Position numbers and translations under genes: made by a program. 37,735 bases of DNA from Nocardioides sp. (GTDB taxonomy: Bacteria > Actinomycetota > Actinomycetes > Propionibacteriales > Nocardioidaceae): positions 1 through 37,735 of the forward strand of contig JAUYLL010000018.1 in the NCBI GenBank assembly GCA_030698375.1. The letters are read 5' to 3'. Below, piece by piece: positions 25,057-33,309 of the stretch (its first letter is position 1; each line of letters begins with the position of its first letter). The notes under the pieces were generated by a model that was given only the letters and a program-made list of their open reading frames with translations, was not told the DNA's origin and did not search any database.

Positions 25057-25662
25057 ATGGATGCTGACGCCTGGGACGCCCGCTACGCGGAGTCACCCCA
25101 GTGGAGCGCTACCCCGAACGACCTCGTCGCCGCCGAGCTCGGCGCGCTGTCCCCCGGGACAGCCGTCGACCTCGCCGCCGGCGAGGGCCGGCACGCGATC
25201 TGGCTCGCCGAGCATGGCTGGGCCGTGACCGCGGTCGACTTCGCCGAGGCCGGATTGGCGCGCGGCAGGCGCGCCGCGGAGGACCGCGGGGTGCAGGTCA
25301 CCTGGGAGGTCGCCGACGTCGTCACCTGGCGGCCGCACGAGCCTGTCGACCTCGTCCTGCTCGCCTACCTCCACCTGGTCGCCGAGGAGCGCCGCCGTGT
25401 GCACCGCACGGCCGTGGAGTCGCTCGCCCCCGGCGGCACCTTCCTGCTGGTCGGGCACGACGCGAGCAACATCGCCGAGGGGGTCGGAGGCCCGCAGGAC
25501 CCGACCGTGCTCTGCACCGCCGAGGACGTCCTGGCCGACGTGGCCGGGCTCCCCTTCCACCCGCAACGCGCGGAGCGGGTCGCCCGCACGGTCGTCGTCG
25601 ACGGAGTCGAGCGGACGGCGTACGACGTGGTGGTGCGGGGTCAGCGCCCCTCGGGGTCCTGA
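25057..25662 (+). CDS. Class I SAM-dependent methyltransferase
   Basis: 201 residues. Motif I VDLAAGEGRHAIWLAEHGW, acidic residue at the end of the second strand (VTAVDFAEAGLARG), then DLVLLAYLHLV and a GTFLLVGHD strand. Similar to the tellurite-resistance/thiol methyltransferase group, so it may methylate a small thiol or chalcogen compound, matching the sulfur context, but this is a guess. Co-transcribed with thioredoxin. Its last 22 bases overlap the end of the opposite-strand small membrane gene. Confidence 0.82.
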   Translation: MDADAWDARYAESPQWSATPNDLVAAELGALSPGTAVDLAAGEGRHAIWLAEHGWAVTAVDFAEAGLARGRRAAEDRGVQVTWEVADVVTWRPHEPVDLVLLAYLHLVAEERRRVHRTAVESLAPGGTFLLVGHDASNIAEGVGGPQDPTVLCTAEDVLADVAGLPFHPQRAERVARTVVVDGVERTAYDVVVRGQRPSGS

Positions 25663-25901
25663 CCGGCGTCGCGCTCGGCCTCGGCTGCGTCGACCCCGTC
25701 GAAGTGCGCGCGGGTGTTGCGCAGCCGCTTGACGAGGCTGAACGACAGGAAGGCCGTCACCAGCGCCATCCCGAGCCAGATCAGCAGGGCCGTCCACCCG
25801 GCCTTCACCTCGTCGTCCTCGGGGACCTCGTCGAGCGGGGCCGTCGCGAGGACGGAGCCGAGGAGGTCGAGGACGGCGAAGGGGTCGACGGCATGCAGCA
25901 T
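25641..25901 (-). CDS. Small single-helix membrane protein (Rv1083-like position)
   Basis: 86 residues: an N-terminal segment, an acidic stretch (LDEVPEDDEVKAGW), one membrane helix (LLIWLGMALVTAFLSFSLV), then a basic KRLRNTRAHF and an acidic tail. It lies just downstream of the flavin monooxygenase on the same strand (12 bases), at the place I recall for Rv1083 next to mca. Function unknown. ATG 25901 is preceded by GGGGG. Confidence 0.72.
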   Translation of the reverse strand: MLHAVDPFAVLDLLGSVLATAPLDEVPEDDEVKAGWTALLIWLGMALVTAFLSFSLVKRLRNTRAHFDGVDAAEAERDAGQDPEGR

Positions 25902-25913
25902 GCCCCCAGTCTC

Positions 25914-27353
25914 TCAGGAGCCCCTGAGCGCCACGAACCGGTACGCCGTCGGGTCGACCCGGCGGGCCTGGCGCCGGTACGCCGCCACCGTCGCCGGCCA
26001 GTTGTGCACGTCGCGACCGGTCGCGTCGAGGTACCAGCTCGTGCAGCCAGTGGTCCACACCGACCGGCGTAGCCGGCGCTCACGCCACGCCTCGTGCGTC
26101 GCGAGCGCCTCCTCGCTCACCTCCAGCGCGTGCCCGGGCCGCTCTCCCAGCAGGCGCACCGCGTCGACCACGTGCTCGGCCTGCGCCTCGAGCACGTCGA
26201 CGATGGACCCCGCCCCGAGGTTCGTCCCCGGGCCGTAGACGCAGAACAGGTTCGGGAAGCCGGGCACGGAGATCCCGAGGTGGGCGTGCGGCCCCCTGCT
26301 CCACCGCTGCGCCAGGCTCCCCCGCGGGCCCTCGACCGGCAGGTCGGCCAGCGGCTCCTCGGTGCGGAAGCCGGTCGCGAGGACGAGGACGTCCGCGGGG
26401 TGGCGTCGACCGTCGGCGGTGACGACCGTGTCGTGGTCGACCCGCACGGCCGGCGACGTGACGAGCGAGACGTCGGGACGGGCCAGGGTGCGGTGCCAGT
26501 CCGAGGAGATCAGCGGGCGCTTGCAGCCGGCGCGGTCGGTCGGGGTGAGCGCGACCCGCAGCGCGGGGTCGGCGACGTCCCGGGTGAGCTGCTGGGCATG
26601 CCGGCGTTCCAGGAGCCGCATCAACCGTGGCCACCGCCAGAAGAAGGTCCCGAAGGCCTCGAACGCCGCGCGCACCAGCAGCCGCGAGAGGACCGGGACC
26701 ACCGGCACCTGCTCGTGCAGGGCACGCCAGCGCTCGGCGTACACGCGGTCGGGCTTGTCGAGCACGTACGGCGCGCTGCGCTGGAGCACCGTGACGTGCG
26801 CGGCGTCGTCGGCGACCGCCGGCACCACCTGCACCGCGCTCGCGCCGGTCCCGACCACGACGACGCGGCGGCCGGTGAGGTCGAGGTCCGCTGGCCAGCG
26901 GGCGGTGTGGACGACCCGCACACCCGCCCCGGCGAGCCCCGGAAGGTCCGGCACCCGCGGGGCGCTGAGCTTGCCCGTCGCGGCGACGAGGACGTCGGCG
27001 ACCTCTGTGGTCCCGTCGTCGAGGACGAGCTCCCACGCCCGCCCGGTCCAGCGCGCGCTGCGCACGCCGCAGCCGAGCCGCAGGTGCTCGCGCACCGGCT
27101 CCGCACACCGCTCCAGGTACGCCCCGATCTCGGCTCCCGGCGCGAAGCGTCGGCTCCAGGCGGCGGGGACGTCGGAGAAGCGGTACAGGTGGGACGGCGC
27201 GTCGCACGCGACGCCGGGATAGGTGTTGGCCTGCCAGGTGCCGCCGACGCGCGGCGCGCGGTCGAGCACCAGGAGGTCGCGCTCGCCGGCGCGGTGCAGA
27301 GCGCGCGCGACCGCGAGCCCGCCGAACCCGGCGCCGATCACCACCACCCGCAC
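25914..27353 (-). CDS. FAD-dependent monooxygenase (Baeyer-Villiger/FMO type)
   Basis: 479 residues. FAD Rossmann motif VIGAGFGGLAVARAL at the N-terminus, GGTWQANTYPGVACD as in class B monooxygenases, NADP motif VVVVGTGASAVQVVP, and the late LVLATGF. The usual BVMO fingerprint FxGxxxHxxxWP is changed to GVRVVHTARWP, lacking the Phe and with one extra base residue between Gly and His, so oxygenation of ketones is not assured. Likely soluble. GTG at 27353 has no ribosome-binding site but a promoter ending six bases upstream, so a leaderless transcript is likely. Substrate unknown. Confidence 0.85.
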   Translation of the reverse strand: MRVVVIGAGFGGLAVARALHRAGERDLLVLDRAPRVGGTWQANTYPGVACDAPSHLYRFSDVPAAWSRRFAPGAEIGAYLERCAEPVREHLRLGCGVRSARWTGRAWELVLDDGTTEVADVLVAATGKLSAPRVPDLPGLAGAGVRVVHTARWPADLDLTGRRVVVVGTGASAVQVVPAVADDAAHVTVLQRSAPYVLDKPDRVYAERWRALHEQVPVVPVLSRLLVRAAFEAFGTFFWRWPRLMRLLERRHAQQLTRDVADPALRVALTPTDRAGCKRPLISSDWHRTLARPDVSLVTSPAVRVDHDTVVTADGRRHPADVLVLATGFRTEEPLADLPVEGPRGSLAQRWSRGPHAHLGISVPGFPNLFCVYGPGTNLGAGSIVDVLEAQAEHVVDAVRLLGERPGHALEVSEEALATHEAWRERRLRRSVWTTGCTSWYLDATGRDVHNWPATVAAYRRQARRVDPTAYRFVALRGS

Positions 27354-27359
27354 GGGAGC

Positions 27360-27391
27360 ACCCTGGCACTGTCGTTGACACGCGTCAACGA
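27360..27391 (-). promoter_or_regulatory. Promoter and palindromic operator of the monooxygenase gene
   Basis: -35 TTGACG (minus strand 27388-27383), 17-base spacer, -10 CAGGGT (27365-27360), six bases before the GTG. The perfect palindrome TCGTTGAC-N4-GTCAACGA (27372-27391) covers the -35, a likely TetR-type operator. No regulator gene is adjacent. Confidence 0.55.
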
Positions 27392-27401
27392 CGGGTTGTC
27401 G

Positions 27402-28322
27402 CTACCGGGTCGCGCCGACCTCGTCCTCGCCCCGCGCGACCAGGTCGCGCACCCCGGCGAACAGGTCGTCCTCCGGCAGCGTCACGTCGACCAGCGACCG
27501 GGCCAGCTCGAAGTCCTCGGTCGGCCAGGCCTCCTGGTGCACCGCCAACGGGCAGGCGAACCACGCGCCGTCCGGGTCGATCTGGGTCGCGTGCGCCAGC
27601 AGCGCCCGGTCCCGGACCGGGAAGAACTCCGCGCACGGCACCCGCGTGGTGATCCGCGCGGCGTGCACCGGGTCGGGCTTCCAGGTCTCCAGGCGCTCGG
27701 CGTACGGCGACTCCATGCCGTGGGCGAGCATCGAGTCGTGCAGCGCCTGGGTGCGCTCCCGGTGGAAGCCGTGGTGGTAGTAGAGCTTCAGCGGCTGCCA
27801 CGGGTCGCCCGCGTCGGGGTACGCCGACCCGTCGCCGGCCGCCTCGAAGGCAGCGACGGCAACCCGGTGGCACATGATGTGGTCGGGGTGCGGGTAGCCG
27901 CCGTTCTCGTCGTACGTCGTCATCACGTGCGGGCGGAAGGAACGAATCAGCCGCACCAGCGGCTCGGCCGCCTCGGCCACGTCCTGGAGCGCGAAGCAGC
28001 CCTCCGGCAGCGGCGGCTTGGGGTCGCCCTCGGGCCACCCGGAGTCCACGAAGCCCAGCCAGTCCTGGCGCACGCCGAGGATCTCCCGGGCGGCGTCCAT
28101 CTCCCTGCGGCGCACCTCGGTGATGTCCGCCAGCACGTCGGGGCGGTCCATCTTCGGGTTGAGGATCGAGCCGCGCTCGCCGCCGGTGCAGGTCACCACG
28201 TGCACGTCGACCCCCTCGGCCACGTAGCGCGCGGTCGTCGCGGCGCCCTTGCTCGACTCGTCGTCGGGGTGTGCGTGCACGTGCATGAGGCGCAGGCCCG
28301 AGGAGGGCGGGGTCGGGTGCAT
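27402..28322 (-). CDS. mca: Mycothiol S-conjugate amidase Mca
   Basis: 306 residues. Zinc-binding LmbE/PIG-L fold with [14 protein letters not shown] near the N-terminus, the [12 protein letters not shown] loop and [16 protein letters not shown], all characteristic of Mca. It cleaves mycothiol S-conjugates into a mercapturate and the GlcN-Ins half, detoxifying electrophiles; it belongs to actinobacteria that make mycothiol. MshB deacetylase is related, but the order next to greA/DUF4307 and length favour Mca. ATG 28322 preceded by TAGAAT at 7 bases and no ribosome-binding site, so leaderless. Divergent from DUF4307. Confidence 0.92.
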   Translation of the reverse strand: MHPTPPSSGLRLMHVHAHPDDESSKGAATTARYVAEGVDVHVVTCTGGERGSILNPKMDRPDVLADITEVRRREMDAAREILGVRQDWLGFVDSGWPEGDPKPPLPEGCFALQDVAEAAEPLVRLIRSFRPHVMTTYDENGGYPHPDHIMCHRVAVAAFEAAGDGSAYPDAGDPWQPLKLYYHHGFHRERTQALHDSMLAHGMESPYAERLETWKPDPVHAARITTRVPCAEFFPVRDRALLAHATQIDPDGAWFACPLAVHQEAWPTEDFELARSLVDVTLPEDDLFAGVRDLVARGEDEVGATR

Positions 28323-28329
28323 GGGGCAG

Positions 28330-28339
28330 ATTCTAGGAT
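28330..28339. promoter_or_regulatory. Overlapping divergent -10 elements of mca and DUF4307
   Basis: In ATTCTAGGAT, the minus strand reads TAGAAT (28335-28330) and the plus strand TAGGAT (28334-28339), sharing a TA. Each lies 7 bases from its start codon. Neither gene has a ribosome-binding site. Confidence 0.55.
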
Positions 28340-28346
28340 CGGGGGT

Positions 28347-28772
28347 GTGACCCCCACCGACAGCCACCTCGATCCCCACCTCCGCGAGCGGTACGGCGCG
28401 CGCCGGTTCGGCCGCCGTACGTGGATCGTCGTGGCCGTGGTCCTGGGTGCCCTCGGCCTGGGATGGCTGGCCTGGGTCGCGGTCTTCCACAGCACGCCCG
28501 CCGCGTCCTCCGAGCTCGTGGCCTGGGAGGTCGTCGACGACCGGAGCGTCACCGCGCGGGTCTCCGTGGTCCGCAGCGACGCCGACGTGGAGGCCAGCTG
28601 CCTGATCCGCGCACAGGCCGACGACCACACGGCGGTCGGCGAGAGCACCTTCCGGGTCGGTCCCGGCGGCTCGGCCAGCGCGGTCTACCGCGTCGAGATC
28701 CGCACCGCCCGGCCGGCCACGTCGGTCTCCCTGGTCGGCTGCCTCGCCGAGGGGCAGACCCGCCGTCGCTGA
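28347..28772 (+). CDS. DUF4307 membrane protein
   Basis: 141 residues: short N-terminal cytoplasmic part ([14 protein letters not shown]), one helix ([20 protein letters not shown]), then an exported beta-rich domain (DUF4307) with two Cys (EASCLI and VGCLAEG) that could pair. It stands between mca and greA in the same order as M. tuberculosis Rv1081c (as recalled). Function unknown. GTG 28347 chosen because TAGGAT lies 7 bases upstream and the next GTG leads directly to a stop. Confidence 0.85.
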   Translation: MTPTDSHLDPHLRERYGARRFGRRTWIVVAVVLGALGLGWLAWVAVFHSTPAASSELVAWEVVDDRSVTARVSVVRSDADVEASCLIRAQADDHTAVGESTFRVGPGGSASAVYRVEIRTARPATSVSLVGCLAEGQTRRR

Positions 28773-28790
28773 GCGGGGCCGGACAGGAAC

Positions 28791-28819
28791 TTGGGCCCCC
28801 CGCGCCGCGTTGGTAAGGT
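28791..28819 (+). promoter_or_regulatory. Promoter of greA
   Basis: TTGGGC (28791-28796), 17-base spacer, TAAGGT (28814-28819). Transcript would have about 80 bases of leader before greA. An inverted GGGGCC/GGCCCC pair (28775-28799) overlaps the -35 and may also end the DUF4307 transcript. Confidence 0.5.
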
Positions 28820-28906
28820 TGGAGACTTGCCTCACGGCAGCACCCGCACCACATCGCATGCGACAGCGCGTGCGCCACTGCATTCGAGACACCCCAGGAG
28901 CACCCC

Positions 28907-29404
28907 GTGACCCAGTCCACCGAGGACACCGTCTGGATGACCCAGGACGGCTACGACAAGCTCGTCGCCGAGCTGGCGAACCTCAAGGGCCCCGTCCGCG
29001 ACGAGATCATCGCGCGGATCAGTGATTCCCGTGACGAGGGTGACCTCAAGGAGAACGGCGGCTACCACGCCGCCCGCGAGGAGCAGGGCAAGATCGAGGG
29101 CCGGATCCGCCAGCTCGAGGACATGCTGCGCCGCGCCGAGGTCGGGGAGACCCCGCCCGACGACGGCATCGTCGAGCCCGGCATGAAGGTGACCTACCGG
29201 TTCGTCGGCGACGACGAGTCCGAGGAGTTCCTGCTCGGCGCCCGCGAGGTCGAGGACGGCAGCGGCCTGACCGTCTACTCCCCGCAGTCCCCGCTCGGCA
29301 GCGCCATCAATGGCGCCAAGCGAGGCGACACCGTCAGCTACGAGGCCCCCAACGGCAAGATGCTCGAGGTGGAGATCCTCGACGCGGTCCCCTTCACCGG
29401 CTGA
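28907..29404 (+). CDS. greA: Transcription elongation factor GreA
   Basis: 165 residues. N-terminal coiled coil with [20 protein letters not shown], whose Asp and Glu at the tip activate RNA polymerase's transcript cleavage; C-terminal FKBP-like domain with [18 protein letters not shown]. GreA rescues stalled elongation complexes. The tip reads [12 protein letters not shown] instead of the common GDLSENAEYHAA, keeping the acidic pair. GTG 28907 has AGGAG seven bases upstream. Own promoter; stop lies 12 bases from the opposite-strand ilvA stop. Confidence 0.95.
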   Translation: MTQSTEDTVWMTQDGYDKLVAELANLKGPVRDEIIARISDSRDEGDLKENGGYHAAREEQGKIEGRIRQLEDMLRRAEVGETPPDDGIVEPGMKVTYRFVGDDESEEFLLGAREVEDGSGLTVYSPQSPLGSAINGAKRGDTVSYEAPNGKMLEVEILDAVPFTG

Positions 29405-29416
29405 TCGACGGGAGCG

Positions 29417-30616
29417 CTACTCCTCCACGGCGTACCCACGGGCCCGCAGCCGCGCGAGCACCATTTCCGCGTGCTGCGGGCCTCGTGTCTCCAGCTGCAG
29501 GGTGACGACGACCTCGTCGAGGTGCAGGGAGGCCGACGTCCGCCCGTGCACCACGTCGAGGACGTTGGCGTCGACCTCGGCGAGCTCGTGGAGCAGGTGG
29601 GCGAGGCCACCGGGGGCGTCGGGGATCCGCACGGTGCACCCGAGGTAGCGGCCCGCGGCCGCCATGCCGTGCCGGATCACCCGCATCAGCAGCAGCGGGT
29701 CGATGTTGCCGCCCGACAGCACGGCCACGGTCGGCGTGGTGAAGCGCGTCGGATCGTCGAGGATCGCTGCGACGGCCGCGGCGCCGGCGGGCTCGACCAC
29801 CATCTTGGCCCGCTCCAGGGTCGAGAGCACCGCCCGGGACAGCGATTCCTCGGAGACGGTGACCACCTCGTCGACGTGGTCGCGCACGGCCGCGAAGGGG
29901 ACGTCGCCGGGCCGACCCACGGCGATCCCGTCGGCCATCGTCGTCATCTGCTCGAGCGCCACGGGCCCGCCCGCGGCCAGCGACCCCGGGTACGCCGCCG
30001 CGCCCGCCGCCTGGACCGCCACCACGTGGATGCCGGGCCGGTGCAGCTTCAGCGCCGTCGCGATCCCGGCGACCAGTCCCCCGCCACCGGTGGGCACGAG
30101 CACCGTCTCGGCCTCCGGAGCCTGCCGCAGGATCTCCAGCCCGCAGGTCGCCTGACCGGTGACGATGTCCTCGTGGTCGAAGGGGTGCACCAGCACCGCA
30201 CCCGTCTCGTCGCTGAAGGCGCGCGCGGCGACGAGCGCCTCGTCGACCGACGTGCCGTGGAACTCGACGGTGGCCCCGTAGGCGCGGGTGGCCTTCTCCT
30301 TGGGGATCGGGGCGCCGTACGGCATGAAGACCGTCGCCCGGAGCCCGAGCAGCTGGGCTGCGAGCGCGACGCCCTGGGCGTGATTGCCGGCGCTGGCCGC
30401 GACGACGCCCGCGGCCTTCTCCTCGTCGCTGAGCCGGGCCATCCTCAGGTAGGCCCCGCGGATCTTGAACGACCCGGTGCGCTGGAGGTTCTCGCACTTG
30501 AGCAGCACCGGCCCACCGGCCAGCGCGGAGAGCCACCGGGACTCCTCCATCGGCGTCTCGATCGCGATGCCCACCAGGGCCTCGCGGGCGCGCTCGATCG
30601 CGGCGAGGTCGATCAC
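29417..30616 (-). CDS. ilvA: Threonine ammonia-lyase with ACT domain
   Basis: 399 residues. Pyridoxal phosphate Lys51 in GSFKIRGAY, Gly-rich phosphate loop VPTGGGGLVAGIA, Ser in AVLSGGNIDP, then one C-terminal ACT domain (DAPGGLAHLLHELAEVDANV) and EVVVTLQLET. It converts threonine to 2-oxobutyrate and ammonia, first step to isoleucine. The single ACT is the short form also called TdcB/IlvA, so catabolic or biosynthetic use is uncertain. GTG start at 30616 overlaps the AI-2E stop (GTGA). Likely the last gene of the metB-glmL-AI-2E-ilvA chain. Confidence 0.92.
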   Translation of the reverse strand: MIDLAAIERAREALVGIAIETPMEESRWLSALAGGPVLLKCENLQRTGSFKIRGAYLRMARLSDEEKAAGVVAASAGNHAQGVALAAQLLGLRATVFMPYGAPIPKEKATRAYGATVEFHGTSVDEALVAARAFSDETGAVLVHPFDHEDIVTGQATCGLEILRQAPEAETVLVPTGGGGLVAGIATALKLHRPGIHVVAVQAAGAAAYPGSLAAGGPVALEQMTTMADGIAVGRPGDVPFAAVRDHVDEVVTVSEESLSRAVLSTLERAKMVVEPAGAAAVAAILDDPTRFTTPTVAVLSGGNIDPLLLMRVIRHGMAAAGRYLGCTVRIPDAPGGLAHLLHELAEVDANVLDVVHGRTSASLHLDEVVVTLQLETRGPQHAEMVLARLRARGYAVEE

Positions 30617-31902
30617 GCCTCCACCTCCTCCCCGACCGCCCCTTCGTCGTCCACGGTCCCGTCAGCCGGGTCCTCGCCGACCTCGGTCCGGGACGCGAGG
30701 TGCTGGGCCACGGCGTTGGCCGAGGCCGCCAGCGGGACGGCCACCAGCGCTCCGGCGACGCCCGCGACCAGGATGCCCATGCCGATCGCGATCAGCACGC
30801 CGAGCGGGTGCACGGAGACGAAGCGACCCATCAGGAACGGCTGGAGGATGTTGGACTCGACCTGCTGGACCACCACGACGCCGAGCAGCATCAGCAGCGC
30901 GACGATCGGACCCTGGGCGACCAGCGCCACGAGCACGGCGACGCCGCCCGACACGAAGGCGCCGACGATCGGCACGAACCCGCCGAGGAAGACCAGCACC
31001 CCGATCGCGAAGACCAGCGGGACGTCGAGCACGGCGGCCACGATCATGATGCCCACCGCGTCGACCCCAGCGATCATCACGGTGGCACGAATGAACTGGG
31101 TCAGCGAGCGCCAGGCGACCCGCCCGGACTCGTCGACCTGCACGCGCGCGGCACGAGGGAACAGCCGCACCACCCAGGCCCAGATGCGGGCCCCGTCGGC
31201 GAGGAAGAAGTAGGAGGCGAAGAGGGCGATGAAGAAGGCGGCGAGGACGTACCCGATCGCGGCGCCCAGCTCGGTCGCCCGGGCGACCATCTGGTCGCTG
31301 CTGGCCGTCAGCCCCTGCTGCACCGCCTGGATCGCATCGTTGATCTGGGACTCCGAGGCCTGCAGCGGCCCCTCTCGGAGCCAGCGGCGCACCTCCTCGA
31401 GCCCCTTGACGACCTGGTCGGTGAGGTCGGCGAAGCCCTCCGCGACCTGCTGCCCCACGAACGTGAGCAGCAGGCTCACCACGCCGAGCCCGAGGAGCAC
31501 CGTGAACACGGCCGCGAGCTGCCGCGGCAGCCTGGCCCGCACGGCCAGGTCGACCAGCGGCGCCGCCAGCGCGGCTGCGAGCAGACCGATGGCCAGCGGC
31601 AGCGTGATGACGGCGAAGAAGCGGATGGCCCAGGCCAGGCCCAGGCCGGCGATCGTGATGACGATGAGTCGCCATGCCCAGGCGGCCGTGAGGTCGAGGG
31701 CCCACGGCACCTCGGCGCGAGTGAGGTTCGACGGCCCGGCCCCGATCGCGGGGCTGCGCACGTCGGCCCGGCGGTCGGCGCGGACCTGGGCCCACTGCTG
31801 GACGATGCGCTCGGCGAAGCGGTCCTCGTCCTCCCGGTCGAGTCGGGCGCGCAAGCGGCCGGTCCTGCCCGTCAGCCGCTTCTTGCCGTTGCCGTTCGCC
31901 AC
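30613..31902 (-). CDS. AI-2E family transporter
   Basis: 429 residues, about seven to eight helices with an Arg-rich N-terminal tail of about 70 residues. Family landmarks: FFAVITLPLAIGLLAAAL at the start, VLAAFFIALFASYFFL in the middle, then GGFVPIVGAFVSGG and VVVVQQVESNILQPFLMGR near the end. The family exports AI-2 or other small solutes; some members are Na+/H+ antiporters or work with glutamate, so the true substrate is open. GTG start at 31902. 54 bases after the GlmL-like gene; overlaps ilvA. Confidence 0.9.
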   Translation of the reverse strand: MANGNGKKRLTGRTGRLRARLDREDEDRFAERIVQQWAQVRADRRADVRSPAIGAGPSNLTRAEVPWALDLTAAWAWRLIVITIAGLGLAWAIRFFAVITLPLAIGLLAAALAAPLVDLAVRARLPRQLAAVFTVLLGLGVVSLLLTFVGQQVAEGFADLTDQVVKGLEEVRRWLREGPLQASESQINDAIQAVQQGLTASSDQMVARATELGAAIGYVLAAFFIALFASYFFLADGARIWAWVVRLFPRAARVQVDESGRVAWRSLTQFIRATVMIAGVDAVGIMIVAAVLDVPLVFAIGVLVFLGGFVPIVGAFVSGGVAVLVALVAQGPIVALLMLLGVVVVQQVESNILQPFLMGRFVSVHPLGVLIAIGMGILVAGVAGALVAVPLAASANAVAQHLASRTEVGEDPADGTVDDEGAVGEEVEA

Positions 31903-31956
31903 GGCGCCAACGTACCTGCAGAGTCCGCCCTGCGTTGCCCGCTCAGCCTCGCCCGG

Positions 31957-33309
31957 TCACGCGTCGAGGTGCCCGCGCAACAGGCGGTACGCCGTCCCCG
32001 GGTGGTCGGTGGCCAGCAGACCGGCGGCCGCCAACACGTAGTCGGCGTCGACGAGCACGCGCGGGTCCTGCGGGAGCTGCCACCCGGGGTCCGCGTCCCA
32101 CGCCGCCCGCAGCACCCGTTCCGCCACCGCGGGCGCGGCGTGGCGCAGCACCCCGCCGGAGCCGATGACCAGATCCACAGTGCGGAGGTCGCGCCCGGTG
32201 CTCACCACCACCCGACCGCCACCGTCGTAGACGACCTCGCTGCGCCCGGCGTGGCGGCGCAGGGCGGTGCCGGCGGCCAGCACGGCGAGGCGCTCGTCGT
32301 ACGCCGTCTCCGCCGGCTCGGTGGGGACCAGGCCGGGGTCTGCGCGGCGGCGCTCGGCCGCGGCGCGGAGGTCGGGCCCGGCACCCGGGTCCTGCCCGAC
32401 CGTGGTGACAGCGCTCCACCGCATGCCGAGGTCACCCTCGACGGTGCGGCCCGATGCCGTGGCCCCGACCACCGGGTGCAGCCCGGGGTCGGGCTCGACA
32501 CAGGCGTGCACGTCGGTGGTGGCGCCGCCGACGTCGACCACGACGACGTCCCCGACACCGGCCAGACCCTCCGCGGGCACACCCCGGGCGAGCAGCTCCA
32601 CCCCGGCGAGCACCACGTCCGGGGTGGCCCCACGGACCATCGCCGCAAGGTCGGGGCCGGCGCTGAGCCCCTTGCCGCCGATGACGTGGGCGACGAAGAC
32701 CTGCCGGACCGCCGCGCGGGCCGGCTCCGGGGCGAGGACCCCGATCCGCGGGACCACGTTGGCGGCGAGCAGGTGCGGCACCCCGGCCTCGGCGAGCGCC
32801 GCGCGGGCCACGTCGCCGACCTCGCGGTTCCCGGCCACGACGACGGGCGCCGACCACCCGGCCTCGGCGAGCGTGCGCGCGGCGACCGGCACGGTCTCCT
32901 CCTCGCCCCCGTCCGTCCCGCCGACGACCAGGACGACGTCGGGAGCGGTCGCCCGGAGCCGGTCGAGGGCGGCGGCGTCGGCGAGCCCCCCGCTGAGGAC
33001 GCCGACCACGTGGCCGCCGCTGGACAGCGCGACCCGGCGTCCCGCCTCGGCGGTGACCAGCTCCTCGTTTCCGACGACCGCGATCCGCAGTCCCCCGCCG
33101 GCCGAGGAGCACGCCAGCACCGGCGCGTCCCGGGCCGAGGGGTCGACGGCTGCCAGCGCGTCACGGCAGGCGTGCCACCCCTCGAGGACGTCGGTGGCCA
33201 CGGTGGTGGGGTGCTCGGCGGTGGCCAGCAGCCGGCCGCTGCCGAGCTCGACGAGCGCCGCCTTGGTGAACGTCGAGCCGAGGTCGACGCAGGCGACGGA
33301 CGGGCTCAC
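31957..33309 (-). CDS. GlmL/MutL-like actin-fold protein
   Basis: 450 residues. Actin-like ATPase: phosphate-1 loop CVDLGSTFTKAALVEL at the N-terminus, phosphate-2 VVVVDVGGATTDVHACV (about residue 280), adenosine-type motif late (LVIGSGGVLRHA). The family (MutL/GlmL) consists of reactivases or accessory proteins for B12-dependent mutases such as glutamate mutase and ornithine/lysine aminomutases. No mutase gene is in this window, so partner and role are unknown. GTG 33309 overlaps the metB stop (GTGA). Translationally coupled to metB. Confidence 0.82.
   Translation of the reverse strand: MSPSVACVDLGSTFTKAALVELGSGRLLATAEHPTTVATDVLEGWHACRDALAAVDPSARDAPVLACSSAGGGLRIAVVGNEELVTAEAGRRVALSSGGHVVGVLSGGLADAAALDRLRATAPDVVLVVGGTDGGEEETVPVAARTLAEAGWSAPVVVAGNREVGDVARAALAEAGVPHLLAANVVPRIGVLAPEPARAAVRQVFVAHVIGGKGLSAGPDLAAMVRGATPDVVLAGVELLARGVPAEGLAGVGDVVVVDVGGATTDVHACVEPDPGLHPVVGATASGRTVEGDLGMRWSAVTTVGQDPGAGPDLRAAAERRRADPGLVPTEPAETAYDERLAVLAAGTALRRHAGRSEVVYDGGGRVVVSTGRDLRTVDLVIGSGGVLRHAAPAVAERVLRAAWDADPGWQLPQDPRVLVDADYVLAAAGLLATDHPGTAYRLLRGHLDA

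Noticed and set aside
26094..28346. 892-residue plus-strand open frame including DUF4307
   Set aside because: Only its last 141 codons are real; the rest is antisense to the monooxygenase and mca.
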